DNA from: Coprinellus micaceus
Taxonomy: Eukaryota > Basidiomycota > Agaricomycetes > Agaricales > Psathyrellaceae
Direction: 5' to 3'
Assembly: GCA_951394405.1 (NCBI GenBank)
Contig: OX596335.1
Span: 4,836,001-4,900,000, forward strand
DNA: 64,000 bases
Positions 21,546 to 32,925 of this stretch are shown piece by piece. The notes under the pieces were generated by a model that was not told where the DNA came from, ran no database searches, and worked only from the letters and a program-made list of their open reading frames with translations. The position numbers were made by a program, and so were the translations under genes. Position 1 is the stretch's first letter, and every line of letters starts with the position of its first letter.

Positions 21546-23180
21546 ATGTCCACCAGCCGAGCAAAGAAGAACACAGGCCAGCCCATCCCACAGATTCTCA
21601 AGGAGCTCTTCCATTCTCTGAACCCTGTTAGGGCGCTACGCATCCGCATCCCAACCCGACACTCCGCAGCTGAAACCAAGAGTCATGGGCGGCCTGCTCT
21701 CCAAAACTCCATTGCCGTGCTGGATGTTGCGTTTTCAATTGCAGAGACAATTCCAGTGTTCGGCCCACTGTTGAAGGGCGCTCTTGAAGCACTATGTAAA
21801 GTCCTGAAGCTCATTGAAGTGGGTTGAAATACTCAAGGTCCGCTCCATACCCAGTTCTCATAGACACATCTAGCAACGATTTCAGAACGCAGAGGGAACT
21901 GCGAAGCTTGCTGAGAGGCTGACCGTGCTGATTTCGATGCTTTCCAAAGTACAAGCTTCCAATGAAGTCCTTCAAAGGTTGTTAACGTACGTAAACCTGT
22001 TTTGACATGCACTGCGCCCATAATCGCGTTCACTCCCAAAACTAGGCGACTACTCGCAGTGCAACAGGAGCTGCTGTCGCTTCTTTACAGCCCAGGAGTG
22101 CGATATACAACCATCGCGAGAGCCCTCGCAGATCTCAGCAACGAGGTTGATTCGTGCCGGCTCGACTATCTGGTAAGTCTGTGTTACCTGACGTTTGCTG
22201 GCTCTAGGTAGCTGAGGGCTAGAATGCATCAGCCACTTCTGTAGACGGCGACTAGCACAGAGCTCCTAGTATCTGTCAGATCTATCATCTCTGCAGATGG
22301 AGAAAATTGCCACAGAATGCGTCACGGTGCTCGACCCTTTCGGATTCCCCCAGCGGATACTTCGTGCGGACGTTGGGAGCATCAAGGTGAGCATTTCTGA
22401 GAGGACACCCTAGGCGATCGTAAATACGGCTTACCTTTGAATTTCAAACCCCGTAGTTCGTTGCCGATGCAATTCTGAACAGATACGGCTACAACCCAAC
22501 GATGCAGAACGCGCTCAATGAGTTTGTTACCGTTGGGCTGTATGAGTTGACAGTGGACGATGGACGGCAGATGCAACCACTCACCGATGACTATGGCTTT
22601 AGTGAGCCAGGGCACCAAGTTGGTGATGAATGTGGTCATCGTGGAGATTACCACACAGCGAGAGGAGGTTCGATGTTTTACGTGTAAAGGGCCGATGCCA
22701 GTCGCACAGGGAGACAGAGCCTTTTGGTAAGAGACCTTCAAAGCACATGGTGCAGAATAGACTAACAGACAGACAAACCACGAAAGCCCTACATGTGATA
22801 GGAGGGTGTCCGCAGTCAAGTCCACCAACCCTCCCGAGCGCAACGGGAAGGCGCGGCGACACTCCGGCTCAACAAACACACTCTTTCGACATATTACGAT
22901 TAGCCATGCGAGCGCTCCAGTTGCCCAGGAGGTCACGGACCTGGCAACTACGCTAACACCAGAAGTGACGACCGAAGATGGAAGCGCCGTTCTCTGCTAT
23001 GTTAAGGCTCTCTACAATTATGCTGCGACTATCGACGAAGAGTTCGATTTCTATGCTGGTGATATCATCGCGGTGACATCCACCCCGGACGACGGGTGGT
23101 GGACAGGAGAATTGCTGGACGAGGCGCGCAGGCAGCGAGGGCGCAATGTGTTCCCCAGCAACTTCGTGTGTCTGTTCTAG
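21546..23180 (+). pseudogene. Helical/ubiquitin-like-domain (ULD) gene with C-terminal SH3 domain, frameshifted
   Basis: Six exons: 21546-21818, 21886-21986, 22046-22172, 22297-22386, 22457-22726 and 22802-23180. The N-terminal helical module includes VLDVAFSIAETIPVFGPLLK. A domain resembling the fungal ULD-type ubiquitin-like domain follows (VTVLDPFGFPQRILRADVG, ALNEFVTVGLYELTVDDG), with a CxxC knuckle. The last exon encodes a linker (HITISHASAP) and a clear SH3 domain (ALYNY, DFYAGD, DDGWW, PSNFV). In exon 5 a net two-base loss relative to the paralog at 34676 (between about 22576 and 22600) shifts the frame and gives a stop at 22685-22687. Only about 273 aa can be made and the CxxC and SH3 parts are out of frame. 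The downstream frame is otherwise clean, so the lesion is probably recent. Confidence 0.75.
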
Positions 23181-24726
23181 CGTGGTTCGTAGTCCTGCCC
23201 GCCATCACCTTGTTTTACTCTGTTGTACTACCACAACTCCTGCTCTTCTTGTGCCACAGGCCCGGTCCTGCAAATACACACTCCTCGGTAACGCCCATTC
23301 CACCGTGTTTCGTTTCTTCCACACTATATTCTTCAAACGTCCCTCGTCCTGCTGGGTTTTGGCACGGCGGAAACCACCATAGCATTCAGAGGCAAGCCTT
23401 CCGCAGAGCTGGTGATAGAGAGCTGAGCGCCGGAAAGAACAGGTCCTTCGTCTTCCATGGTGTGACAAGCAGGGAAGGAAATGTCATGCTCGGAATAGTG
23501 GCCTTTGATGCACGGGGCAGATTGGTCAATAAAACCCCAAGTGAAACTAGAAGAAGCTCTAGCATCTACACGTTGCCTTCCTTAGGGTCCCTACCGGACT
23601 GTTGTTCGTGAATATGGTACTTGTTCATTCTGTCCCAATCTATGTCGTTCCCGTTTTCGCATTCATACACAATTCTAGCTATTTATGCATATGAATATGA
23701 TCCTGTCTATATTTCTGAGTCCAGTGGCAGGCGGAAAGAGCCTCAACAAATCTAATCTATAATTTATGCTCCTCCCCTCCTTAACCTCCTCCGCCTTCAA
23801 TTCCCTTCACCACATACTCCACATTCCCCACTTACTGCCTCCCTCATCTCCTCCTCCCTTATTCTCCCCTCCCTCCCCTCCCTCCCCCTCTCCTCATCCC
23901 TCTCCCTATCCTTCCTCACACCCCTATTCCCCTTCACAGCCCTCCCATCCACCCCAATAACCAGCTACGGCGTCTGTTTCCTGAAGTACGGCTGGCACAG
24001 CCAGTGTCGGAGGACATCGAGGCCTGTGTTGGGGCATTTCGTTATCAAGGAGGAGAGGGGCACTTCACCGTTTCGAGTGGATTTGTGTGTGTGGTTCTAA
24101 GGGAGAGGGAGTTGAGCGAATCGGGGGAATGGGAAGATGGGAGAATGGGAGAGAGGCGAACCTCCATACGAACACCGAGTTCTTCGATTATTTGGACATA
24201 CTCCCATCACCATTCCTTCTCCCCACTCTCCCCTTTCACCTCTACATCCGATCCCGACCCCATCTCCATCTCTATTGCCACCGAATTCGATCTCTTCCCT
24301 TCCGCAGCGCGCCTCGCCCTCGTCCACTGTCCACTCATATTGGGCACCAGCCTCGGTATGAAATCCTTCGGCCTCTCCCCAATCCTCGCCCTCCCCAACC
24401 TCTCCCTCAAATCCGTCTCTTTACAGAGTGTGGGGCGGAGGATCTTGAACACGTTTCTATTCAGAAGATGGGTTAGTTATGGTTCTATTTATCGATGGAA
24501 GGGGCGAATGAAGGTAAACGAAAGCGAAACATGGAAGTAAGGTCGACCATCCACCAGCTTGGCGTATGGGGCGAGCGAACAACCGCAAGAAGACAGGAGG
24601 TCTCGGGAGAGGAGTCGGAGGTGAGTAAAAAAAGAGAACTCCAACTCCAAATGAAGTCGGAAGGGGAAGTCGCGAAACACCTAGACGCCGAGATAGACAT
24701 TCCACGCCATTTGTTTAAATGCCCAA

Positions 24727-24985
24727 GGTCAGCCACGTCGCTGGCGTTCAAACACGTTTAAACGCACGTTTGCTGGGCACAGCGAGTTACCGTGCCTCTT
24801 TCAATAGACCTTACCTGCCTGTTCGCGTTCAAACGCAGTTAAATACGCGTTTACCGATATCATAATTATTAATAACAAGGATAGAGTATAGAATCAAAAG
24901 AAAGTTCATGTTTAAACACCTTCGCATACCATTTAAACAAGTGTTCAAACGCGCGTTTACATGAGCGTTTAAACGCCATATCCAT
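24727..24985. repeat. CGTTTAAACG / CGTTCAAACG array, left
   Basis: Seven to eight copies of CGTTTAAACG or its variants CGTTCAAACG and CGTTTGAACG lie in 260 bp. A matching array is at 25893-26067. The paired arrays look like subterminal binding sites of a DNA transposon about 1.35 kb long. TTTGTTTAAATGCCC (24710-24724) resembles the reverse complement of the outer edge of the right array. Confidence 0.6.
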
Positions 24986-24996
24986 GAGGTCACCTT

Positions 24997-25509
24997 CTAC
25001 ATGGGAGGGTCGGGGATCACTTCTGGCAGCTTGACGGACCCGGGGGACTGTATAACCCAGAACCTATGCCCCTTCTCCTTCTGCGTTTGATCCTCCGAGT
25101 TGGTTTTGGGATGAACCTGGGCTTCGGTGGTCGTTGTCTTTGCACGTGAACTCCGACGGACCGCCGTAGTGGGGGGGTTGTTGGCACCCTTCGATCTGAG
25201 GGAAATGTTAGTTTGAGGCATGTGGGCGCTTGGTATACGAGAAAATGCGACTTACCGCTTCTGGCGCTTACTTTGACGCTCCTCAAGGTTGTCCTCGGCA
25301 CCCGAGCCCCTCTTCAGGGGGGTCCCAGGGGGTTTGGGGGGTTCCAGCCCTGGGCTCTTGGGCACCAGTTCTTTGGGTTGGGAAGTGCTGCTCTGGGAAG
25401 TGCCTAAGGCTGCATTTCCAGGCGGTGTTTTACTCAGTTCGTTGCCTAGCCCTTCAGAAGTAGCGTTGCCGTTGTTGTCTACGCTCGCCAGAAATCTGCC
25501 ATGTTCCAT
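24997..25509 (-). CDS. Small basic protein inside the nested element
   Basis: Two-exon model 25256-25509 and 24997-25195, with a GTAAGT...CTCAG intron of 60 nt. The frame is closed at 151 codons from the ATG at 25509. The protein is Pro/Lys/Arg-rich with a basic patch at the splice junction (ERQSKRQKR|SKGANN) and no recognised domain. It sits exactly between the two GTTTAAAC arrays, so it may be a remnant of the element's own gene. An open frame on the opposite strand (25501-25896) competes with it. Confidence 0.35.
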
Positions 25510-25892
25510 CGGATGGCCATCGACGCGAAATTGGCCTTCCAACGGCTTGGAGGGACTTGGCCAGACCCTGATGAGACCCTCCAAGAGCACGTTTCAGCCA
25601 AGCGCCCAAATCTCGATATCGACTGGTCTCTGAAAGAGACGTATCTTGAAACGCCTGCGACAGTTGGCGATTCCGAACATCCAAGGGAAGAGGTATCCCA
25701 GCCCACCGAGAAAGATACCGGCCATGTATCCGGTGGGAAGCAAAAGCGAAAGCCTCAGCACGACGATCTGGGGTGGGATACAGAGAGGGGAGATGGTGGT
25801 GAGTGTATGAGGCGACTCGGACTCCGTTGCAGTGCCACAGTACTGCCCTCGGCAAACTCCGGCAGCCCCTGTCCCCACGCAGGCAGGTCAGT

Positions 25893-26067
25893 TTGAACGC
25901 GTTCAAACGCGTTTTGAACGTGATTTACTCCCGTTTAAACGTGTTCATCGTTGTAATATGTACACTCTCCTCTAAATATACTTCTAATCCGCCTTCTTGG
26001 TGTTTAAACGTTGTTTGAACACGTTTAAATAACCCCCACGTTCTTAACGTGGGGCGTTCAAACAAAG
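25893..26067. repeat. CGTTTAAACG / CGTTCAAACG array, right
   Basis: Partner of the array at 24727-24985, with six to seven copies. A small perfect hairpin, CCCCCACGTTC next to AACGTGGGG, lies near 26033-26054. Confidence 0.6.
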
Positions 26068-26118
26068 TCGGTGGGGTTTCTGGCCGAGAATCACGAATCA
26101 CAACAGAACGAACTCCAC

Positions 26119-26984
26119 AGGACCCCTGAGAGCCCCCCCAGAGGTTGAAAATGAATCCACCCCAAAATGGCGCCTTTGGCGCCCCACCTCAGATAATTCC
26201 AGTGATCATCCACCCCATAATGGCCCAAAACGGAAGGCTTTGATGGGACCTCAGTGACACCATCCACCACCCCACGCTTGATCACTCACCATGTCGGTTA
26301 CAATCCACCACCTCCCCTTGTCTCGTCCTGGGTGGCCTCCCTCCTTCTCTTCAAAATGTGCCATTCGTCAATAGTTGCTGGCCCATAAATGCTCTTTGAA
26401 AGGTTGTAGGGCATACATTCAGTGGAGGGAGCTATTTGGAGCCATGGGAGTGTCAGCGAGGGAGAGGGATTGTCCAAGTTTGGCAGCAGATCCCTCGACA
26501 ATGGCAGTTCCGTGCAGTGTGGTACAGGGATACCATCCACCTAGCATTACCGTGGTTCAACCACCTCCCAGCATTGAAATTCCTTCGTCTCATCCCGCCT
26601 TAAGCCATCCAAACTCTTCATAATGGACTCCTGGAGCTCAGCCAGCCTGTCTACGACTCTGTATTCTCAAAGTACCTCCCTCGAACAGCCGCCATCAACA
26701 ACTCTGTCAACAGGTTGGTTGCCATGTTGTGTAAACGGAAGGAAACATAGGCACTACAGTGTAGATAGGCGCTCGGGTTGTGATAGAATATTTTTGAGAT
26801 TTTCCCTTATTTTTGACGATTTTCCCGAGGTCGGATAATTTATCCACCACTGGGGGCCCTCTCGTGTACCTTGGATAGGCCATCCACCCTCCGATTTCTA
26901 TATTTGGACTGAGCTCCGTCCACCCCAAAACAGGAGTTTTGGCGAAATTTATTTCTAACCTCTGGGGGGGTTCTCAGGGGTCCT
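26119..26984. mobile_element. Non-autonomous DNA transposon with 8-bp target duplication
   Basis: The ends are AGGACCCCTGAGAGCCCCCC (26119 on) and its inverted counterpart at 26984. The 28-bp TIR has one mismatch (G/A at position 14) and weaker similarity continues inward. AACTCCAC directly flanks both sides (26111-26118 and 26985-26992), a complete 8-bp target duplication typical of hAT-like or Zisupton-like elements. The 866-bp interior has no credible transposase but many CATCCACC or GGTGGATG motifs. Confidence 0.9.
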
Positions 26985-28600
26985 AACTCCACCCAGAGCG
27001 CCGAAAAACAACAACTATAAAATATATGCACCCCTTGATCGCACTCGCCCCCATCCTCGTTCTCAAACTCCTCACAACATGGATATACTCCAACGCCATC
27101 GTCCACGCCGGCGGGTGCCTCACTAATATATTCTTATTACCCCAATACCCCGGGTTCTGTGGGGACGATGGGTGCGTGGGGTCGACGAACGGCCGAGCTG
27201 AGTCGTCTGTTTTTAGTTGTTTTGGTACTGGGGTGGGCCGCGAGAGGATGTTATCGGCGGGAGCTTCGTTCGCCGGTTGTGACGGTGAAGAGGCTCCCTC
27301 GATAGGTTGGTCGGGGGAGGCTGGTATGGTGTATCCAACTGCGGGTAACCCAGCGAAGAGAGCGGGGTTGTGCAGGTTCCCGTCAGCGCTCATCACACCA
27401 TCGCACCCCGTTTCCTCGAGACATCTATGAGTACGTGAGTATCGATCCACATTGCCGGTCATTTTGTAGGAAGGGGTACGGGATAGTGGAGTTGGGGTGG
27501 TGGAAGGCGAACGTATGGAGAGGGAGACGAACGCACTTGATAATATCCTCCTGATATAAAATATTCCCATTCACGAACACGGGCACCTTCACAGCCTACT
27601 TCACAGCTGGGACTTTTTCCCAATCTGCTAATCCCTACATAATAGATGGGAGGAGAGGTTCGTTGTCGGCGAAGGCAAGAAAGGAAGGGGAGAAGCGCAA
27701 ACGAAAGGTGAAGAAGGAAGGGGGAACACACAAACGAAACATGAAAATGGAGGAGTGGGACGTGGAAAGTGAGGAGCAGATAGAAAGACCAACAATATGA
27801 GGGCACGGGGAATAAATACTTCGATCGTTATAAACGAATAGCACCATATATAACTCACCGAGAGGGAGAAGGAGGGTGAGGAAGAGTAAGATGGAAGCCT
27901 CCAATGATGCGTCCCCCCTTGCTCCTCTCGCCGTTGAGCACAAGGACGGCCAGCCTTGACCCCTTCATAAAGCCGTGGGTCGGAATGAGAAGGTGAGGGA
28001 GAGCGGGGGAATGAATAAACAGGGAGGCATAAGCAATAAAGGAACGAACAAATGACGGGAGGCGTCCACGATTAAGACGTCAAAACCCAGATCCAAGGAA
28101 ACCCCGAAACCCCAATGAACGTGGGGCCAGCCAACATCGAGGAGCGGCGCCAGGGGAAACGAAGGAGGATCAGGAGCAAATGGGGATTGGGGGATGGGGC
28201 ATGAGAACCAGAGGACGAAAGGAAGGCCCTCTCGAAAGCGAGGAAGATGAAAGAAAAAATGCGAATACTCACAGTAATATGAACGCGCTGCTCCCTCAGT
28301 CGCCCGTGATACGCCAAGATCTGCACCCCAGCTCCCTCGAGTATCTTTGCATATTCGACCGTTTGCCCGGTAGTAGCTGTTGTTCCCGCCAGGGAATCGT
28401 TCACGTCAACGGGAGGTTCGCGGGGACGGGAGAGGGAGTGAAGGTTAGGGAAGGGAGAGGGAGTGGAGGGTATAGGTAAGGAAGGGGGGGAGGGAGGGAG
28501 GGAGGAAGGATGAAGAGGGGATGATAGAGGAGGAAGAGGGACGTACAGAATACGCGGAACTTGCCTGTGAAGTTCTCAGTGAAGGGCGTTGACTGGAGGA

Positions 28601-28889
28601 GAAAGGTGCGTCAGTTCATGGTTCGACCGCCGCCAGAAAAGAAGGGGGAAAGGAGGGGAAAGGGGTGTGAAGACGAGGGCGTGGGTGGAGTGAGTTAACG
28701 AAGGAAGGGTGGCGGCGAGGTGTGGGGAGTTACAGTGGACATGGAAAGTCAAAGCGAGAAACACGATGACGTTATAGTGAAGAAGAGGATGGTGGGTGGA
28801 ATAACGACCAAGAAACCGATAAACTATAGCGTACCTAGCGAGTGTATGACGTCGGAACTAGGCAATGGAGGCCTTGTGTTTGGCGACAT
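28601..28889. other. Intergenic remnant
   Basis: Between the DUS1 remnant and the F-box remnant. It is probably decayed DUS1 intron or exon 1-2 sequence, but I see no alignable coding blocks. Confidence 0.3.
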
Positions 28890-29052
28890 ATGGAGGACCT
28901 GAACTTCCTTGTCCAAACGTTCCAACCTCGCACAACGTTCGCTCGCCACCTCCACTCGACCAGTGATCAGTGCTGCAATGTCGTCCAACAGCTGAGGGGG
29001 CATATTTGGTGGTGAGGTAGTTAGAGAAGGGATTCCGAAACGATTGAGTGGG
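28890..29052 (-). pseudogene. F-box-like gene, 5' remnant
   Basis: The minus strand matches only the first 55 or so codons of the F-box-like family: a frameshifted SES..SNYLTTKYAPSAV, then DDIAALITGRVEVASERCAR and the LDKEVQVLH coiled-coil part. The F-box itself and everything downstream are missing. Confidence 0.75.
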
Positions 29053-29120
29053 TGAATGAGACAGAAGAGCCCATGGATGGCTCTTCGGTAATGCACCACC
29101 GTGCTCGACACTGCCCGACG

Positions 29121-29326
29121 GTGGAGTAGTCCAGGGTGGGCCTACTTGGCTGCGCTCTCTGGTGAGGTTGGCGAGCTAGCTGCTGAGCGCCTCGGTAGAG
29201 CGTCGAGGGCAAGGAGCGATATTGATCCCGCTACGTGCTGACGTCTACATCGGGTACGCATGACTATCTAATCTAATCTATGCTACTCTCCTTTGGTGTC
29301 CAGGGCGCCTATCCGCCGTAGCACAA
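29121..29326. repeat. Dispersed ~200-bp SINE-like repeat, copy 1
   Basis: Begins with a GAGTAGTCCA hairpin, contains GGTATAGCGTCGAGGGCAAG-like sequence, a GATCCCG block and (ATCTA)n, and ends with a GGGCGCC hairpin and CAC(A)A. Related copies are at 33457-33647 and 48212-48374, and a partial inverted copy is at 51569-51634. It has interrupted the upstream region of the F-box remnant. Class is uncertain: SINE-like or a small fold-back element. Confidence 0.65.
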
Positions 29327-29755
29327 TGGTGATTGAATTATCTTATCACTCTGTTTGCTGACCACCCACTCTTATTAGGTCGGCCAGGGCCATGCTTTCC
29401 TACAGACCCCTCCGGGGTGACATCCCTGCAGGTGATACCAAACCTCTTTGCCAACACAACACACTGCCTTGTCCCCACACCCAATACGACTGGAACGTTT
29501 CGGGGACCTTGGCGCAACGCACATCCAGAAATAGAACCGGGAAGCGGCAGAAACGATCTATATACTGTTACGGACAGAGAAACAAAGCAGAAGTGATCAT
29601 AGTTGTAACCAACCAAGCGGAGAAGGTAGCCCGTACACTCCAAACCGCACTTGGTTTGGCATCCGTGGATACGCACTAGTCGACAGAGGTGATTCTCTTC
29701 GTTGTCCGTTCATTCACATGTTCCACCCGCACAATGACCACAGGCACAGGTGCAT
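29327..29755. other. Duplicated F-box upstream region
   Basis: Sequence from 29327 to about 29470 matches 34030-34150 (TTATCACTCTG..GGTGACC, then GCTTTC(C/T)TACGGAC-like and CCCTC(C/T)GG(G/A)GTGACAT). This is the region upstream of another F-box remnant. The rest up to the GATA gene holds nothing I can identify. Confidence 0.5.
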
Positions 29756-32700
29756 TTACCCTCCCCCACCTGAACTCGAGCTGCTACCCTCAGCGGCAGA
29801 AGGTGGACTAGGTCGAGCCGAAGGCGAGCTACCATGGGCCACACGCGGGGATGAGCCACCAGTGGTAGGCCGAAATATGGGCCTCGTCCCATATGACATG
29901 CTATTTGAAGCGGAGTGGTTCCTCCTCGATGTCGAGGCTGGTATCCCATGCGCACGGTTCCTGTTCTTGGCCGTGTCGGACCTGAGGCCAAGCGGTCTGG
30001 CAACACCGTGAATTTTCTAAACAAGTCTTCAGCTCATAGCCTCCCAGCTCATGGGGGGAGTACAACTCACGAAGAATAGGCCGCAAGCGTTGCAAAGTGC
30101 CTGACCTTCCGAATCCCTCCTCCACAACGGGGTGTTCGTCGTTTGGCAGTTAGTGCACTCGACGGAAGCTGGTGCCTCTACCCTTCCCTCGTTGGTATCA
30201 CCGCCCTTACCTTTCAACTGAGGACCCATCACAGATCCGGATTGCCGCAGTTGTGGTGGTGATTGCATTTGCGTACTCGGTAATGCGCCCCCGCCCATGT
30301 GCGCGTCCTTTCTCCCCTGTAGATCGCCTCCACTGTCCTTCTGCCATCTTGGCTGTTTCTGCAACGGAACGTTCACCCCACTCTCTCCGCTCTGAACGTG
30401 GGGCTCATCAGTATCAGATCGTGTGGTCATGCTCCCACTGCTCGTCCACGTGCCATAGGGGTCGGTGCTTGGCCACATAATGTTGGCCCTGGCCTGTGGG
30501 CGCTGGTAAAACGAAGCGGTGGAGTCAGGTAAGCTGGAACACGAGGTGGGGGTCGACTGGCTGAGTCGAGCTGGTAGAAATGGAGGCAATCAGGTCGTCA
30601 GCGAATGACTCGGGGAGAAACTATAGAAACTCACGGTGGGCAAGGGGCCCTTGATTATACTCGGCCCCAGAGTACATTTGGTCAGCGGTGAAGTTGACAT
30701 TCGCTAGGCCAAGGAATGGGTCTCCAAACGCGTAGCCGACCTCGTTCGGAGTATGATAAGCTGAAGGTGGTGAAGAGAAGCGGGGGTGCGTAAGATTACC
30801 AAGACTGGGGTATCCCGCGTCGGCAATCTCCTTACCTGAGGAGTTGACCTGTACAGATGAAACGTCCGGAGCTGCGTAGGTACTGCATGATTGACACGGA
30901 ATTTCATTATGTGGGGGATAATACATTACGCACCTGTAGATAGTAGGGAACTTGGCACCTCCGATAACACAACCCAAGAGTTGTCGTGACAAATCGCGAT
31001 ATCACATCCGGTCTGACATAGTCAACGCCAGCTCAGGCGATCAGCTGAACAAATTTGGGGAATCTTTCAAGCTTCGAAGTCTTACCTGTTGGAGGATACA
31101 GCTATTTATTACATCGCTGGGGTGATATGGCTGGAAGAGGCCGTCAGAAGACTAATACTGCGCTCTATCATCATGTAGATGACTTGCCGGCTGAGCTTCG
31201 CTAGGAAACAGCGTGCAGTCAAGGCCTTGGTCGCCGGGACTCTCTCCTGAGATGAGGGTGTAAGTGGAATCGTGGGGTGTACGCAATGGGTTGATTACTA
31301 ACCTATTTGTTGAGGGATCTCTACCGGTTCCAATGGACGATTATAGCCGCTGGTGCCTGACTGCCCTCGACCAAATTTACCACATGGACCATATTCGCCC
31401 GAAGGTTCCCCCCCTGTAGTCCTGGGACCTGGGTGGCTGTCCGAACGACCTGGAGGGTCACTATTGCCACCTGCCCCTGTCGGACCAGGCGCATTGGACC
31501 TGTCGTTCCCCGTGTTCCCCTTCCCCACTCGAGAACAGAATTGAGGAGAAAATGCGAGTTTAAATCCTCGCAGAAAAAGGGACTGATCCTTCATGCCTGT
31601 GCTACTCCATCCGCAACGTGCACGCGCCAACCCTTGCTTTGTCCATCGGTATTCGGTGCCACTGCTGCCTCCTTGCTCGGAAGAATGAGAGACAGACACC
31701 AGTTGAAGCGTTTTGTGGTTGGGATCCATTTCGTCCCCGTACGCAGCCATGGCCCAGCTATGGCTCTTGACGCAACCTGATACAATGTAGAGCGAAGTAC
31801 CTTCCCCAACCCGTGTGATCGAGTTCGCATGTCGGTAAATCGCCTCGGCATGGGTACAAACATATCTCTCCATCTCGACAAGGTCTCTGACTTCGTCCTT
31901 GTCTGCTGAGGAGGGTGTTGCCAATATTGCGCCGGTTGAGGAATGGCAATGAAACTCGTATAAAACATCGACAATGGGTCTAGACGATAATGAGCGGTCC
32001 GAGTCAGTGTGATAGTTGTAGACAAAACTGGTAGGCCACCCTACCTGTCCAAAAGTCTTTTAAGAGGCTTTTCTGTCGACGCACCATAGGCGACAGCATC
32101 TCCGCTTCGCATCCAGTCCAGGGACGTACGGCATTCTCCTTTCAGGCCTTGGCACTCCACCTCAGTACCACAGGCCTTTTGTATGTCGCATAGTGTCTCC
32201 TTGTCCACCAGTAGGTTAAACAACCTTTCGAAGCCGCCTTCTATAGTGTACGTCCCAACGTCACCTGGTACCACACCCCGGGGCTGGTTCTGCGGGTCCG
32301 AAGGTCGAGGCTCCCAGCATGGCAGGCCAAGTCTCTCTTTCAACAAGGTGTGTACGTAGATTTCTTGGGGTGCCGTATTCAGGGTGTTTGTAATGGCTTG
32401 GTCGATGTTGCTCTGAAGGGTGTCGTCGGTGAGGGTGGACTCATTCTTCAAGTTTACACTTACCAATTCTACTACGTCTGTAGTCTGCCTTATATCAGAA
32501 CCTGTCAAGTCGGGAGAACTAGGTGTGGGTGACTCTTGGTGTTCGTCCTCAAAAGATGACGAGGTGAAGAACGGAAATCGGGCCCGGAGGAACTGGAGAA
32601 TGGGGGCCATGATGTTAGCGCTCCTTCCATTCCATTCCTCCTGACCATTCCCCTGCTGCTGAGGGGCACATGAGTCGGAGTAACCGACAATATTCAGGGT

Positions 32701-32925
32701 AAGGTTGAGATTTGAAGATGCAGTTCCTGACGTCGAATGCATGTCGCCGCCTGCGACCCGTATATCCAGTTTCTCCGATCTTTGGTAGCTCGAGTTAGGC
32801 ATGACTGAGATTATTGAACGCCTGTCAGGGTCAGGAGGGTTCAGACAAGGCATGGGGGACGTGTTCGTGAGAGTTGGGGGGAGTGAAGCAAAGGCAGGAT
32901 CTGCACCGCGTAGATTGGGAGGCAT
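29756..32925 (-). CDS. Uncharacterised fungal domain fused to a GATA zinc finger
   Basis: Nine exons: 32045-32925, 31303-31979, 31188-31246, 31086-31130, 30930-31012, 30836-30882, 30635-30760, 30071-30570 and 29756-30016. The total is 893 codons (892 aa), all in frame. The intron after exon 3 starts with GCAAGT (GC-AG type). The 75-nt intron at 30761-30835 is also open in frame and may be retained. The N-terminal 500 residues match a recurrent agaricomycete type of unknown function ([71 protein letters not shown]). The C-terminus is a complete GATA finger, C778-X2-C781-X17-C799-X2-C802, continued across the last intron by [20 protein letters not shown]. It is probably a nuclear (A/T)GATA(A/G)-binding regulator. 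What the N-terminal part senses is unknown. The start is the first ATG of the frame. Confidence 0.8.

Larger units (their letters stand above)
24457..27026. mobile_element. Nested insertion in the DUS1 pseudogene
   Basis: This 2.57 kb separates two directly adjoining parts of DUS1 exon 6. It holds two arrays of GTTTAAAC-type repeats flanking a small reading frame, plus a complete 866-bp element at 26119-26984. No target duplication is visible at the outer borders (GAACACGT on the left, GCACCCCTTG on the right), so the main insert may itself be composite or end-eroded. Confidence 0.65.
23766..28600 (-). pseudogene. Decayed DUS1 copy, interrupted by a nested insertion
   Basis: Reading leftward, pieces of the DUS1 gene at 37608-40564 recur in order: exon 3 (about 28545-28600, with a stop), exon 4 (about 28275-28385, TVEYAKILEGAGVQILAYHG), exon 5 (about 27540-27625, with a stop in the AVK segment), exon 6 (27030-27430) and, after a gap, the rest of exon 6 (24180-24456, [16 protein letters not shown]) and exon 7 (about 23770-24060). 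Exons 1-2 are absent. The break falls inside the motif [13 protein letters not shown], so 24457-27026 is an insertion. The intron between the exon 5 and exon 4 pieces is also about 500 bp longer than in DUS1. Several stops and shifts show it cannot encode an enzyme. Confidence 0.85.

Noticed and set aside
22806..23180. Independent 124-aa SH3 protein
   Set aside because: The frame continues from exon 6 of the ULD gene at a splice acceptor, and no ATG opens it.
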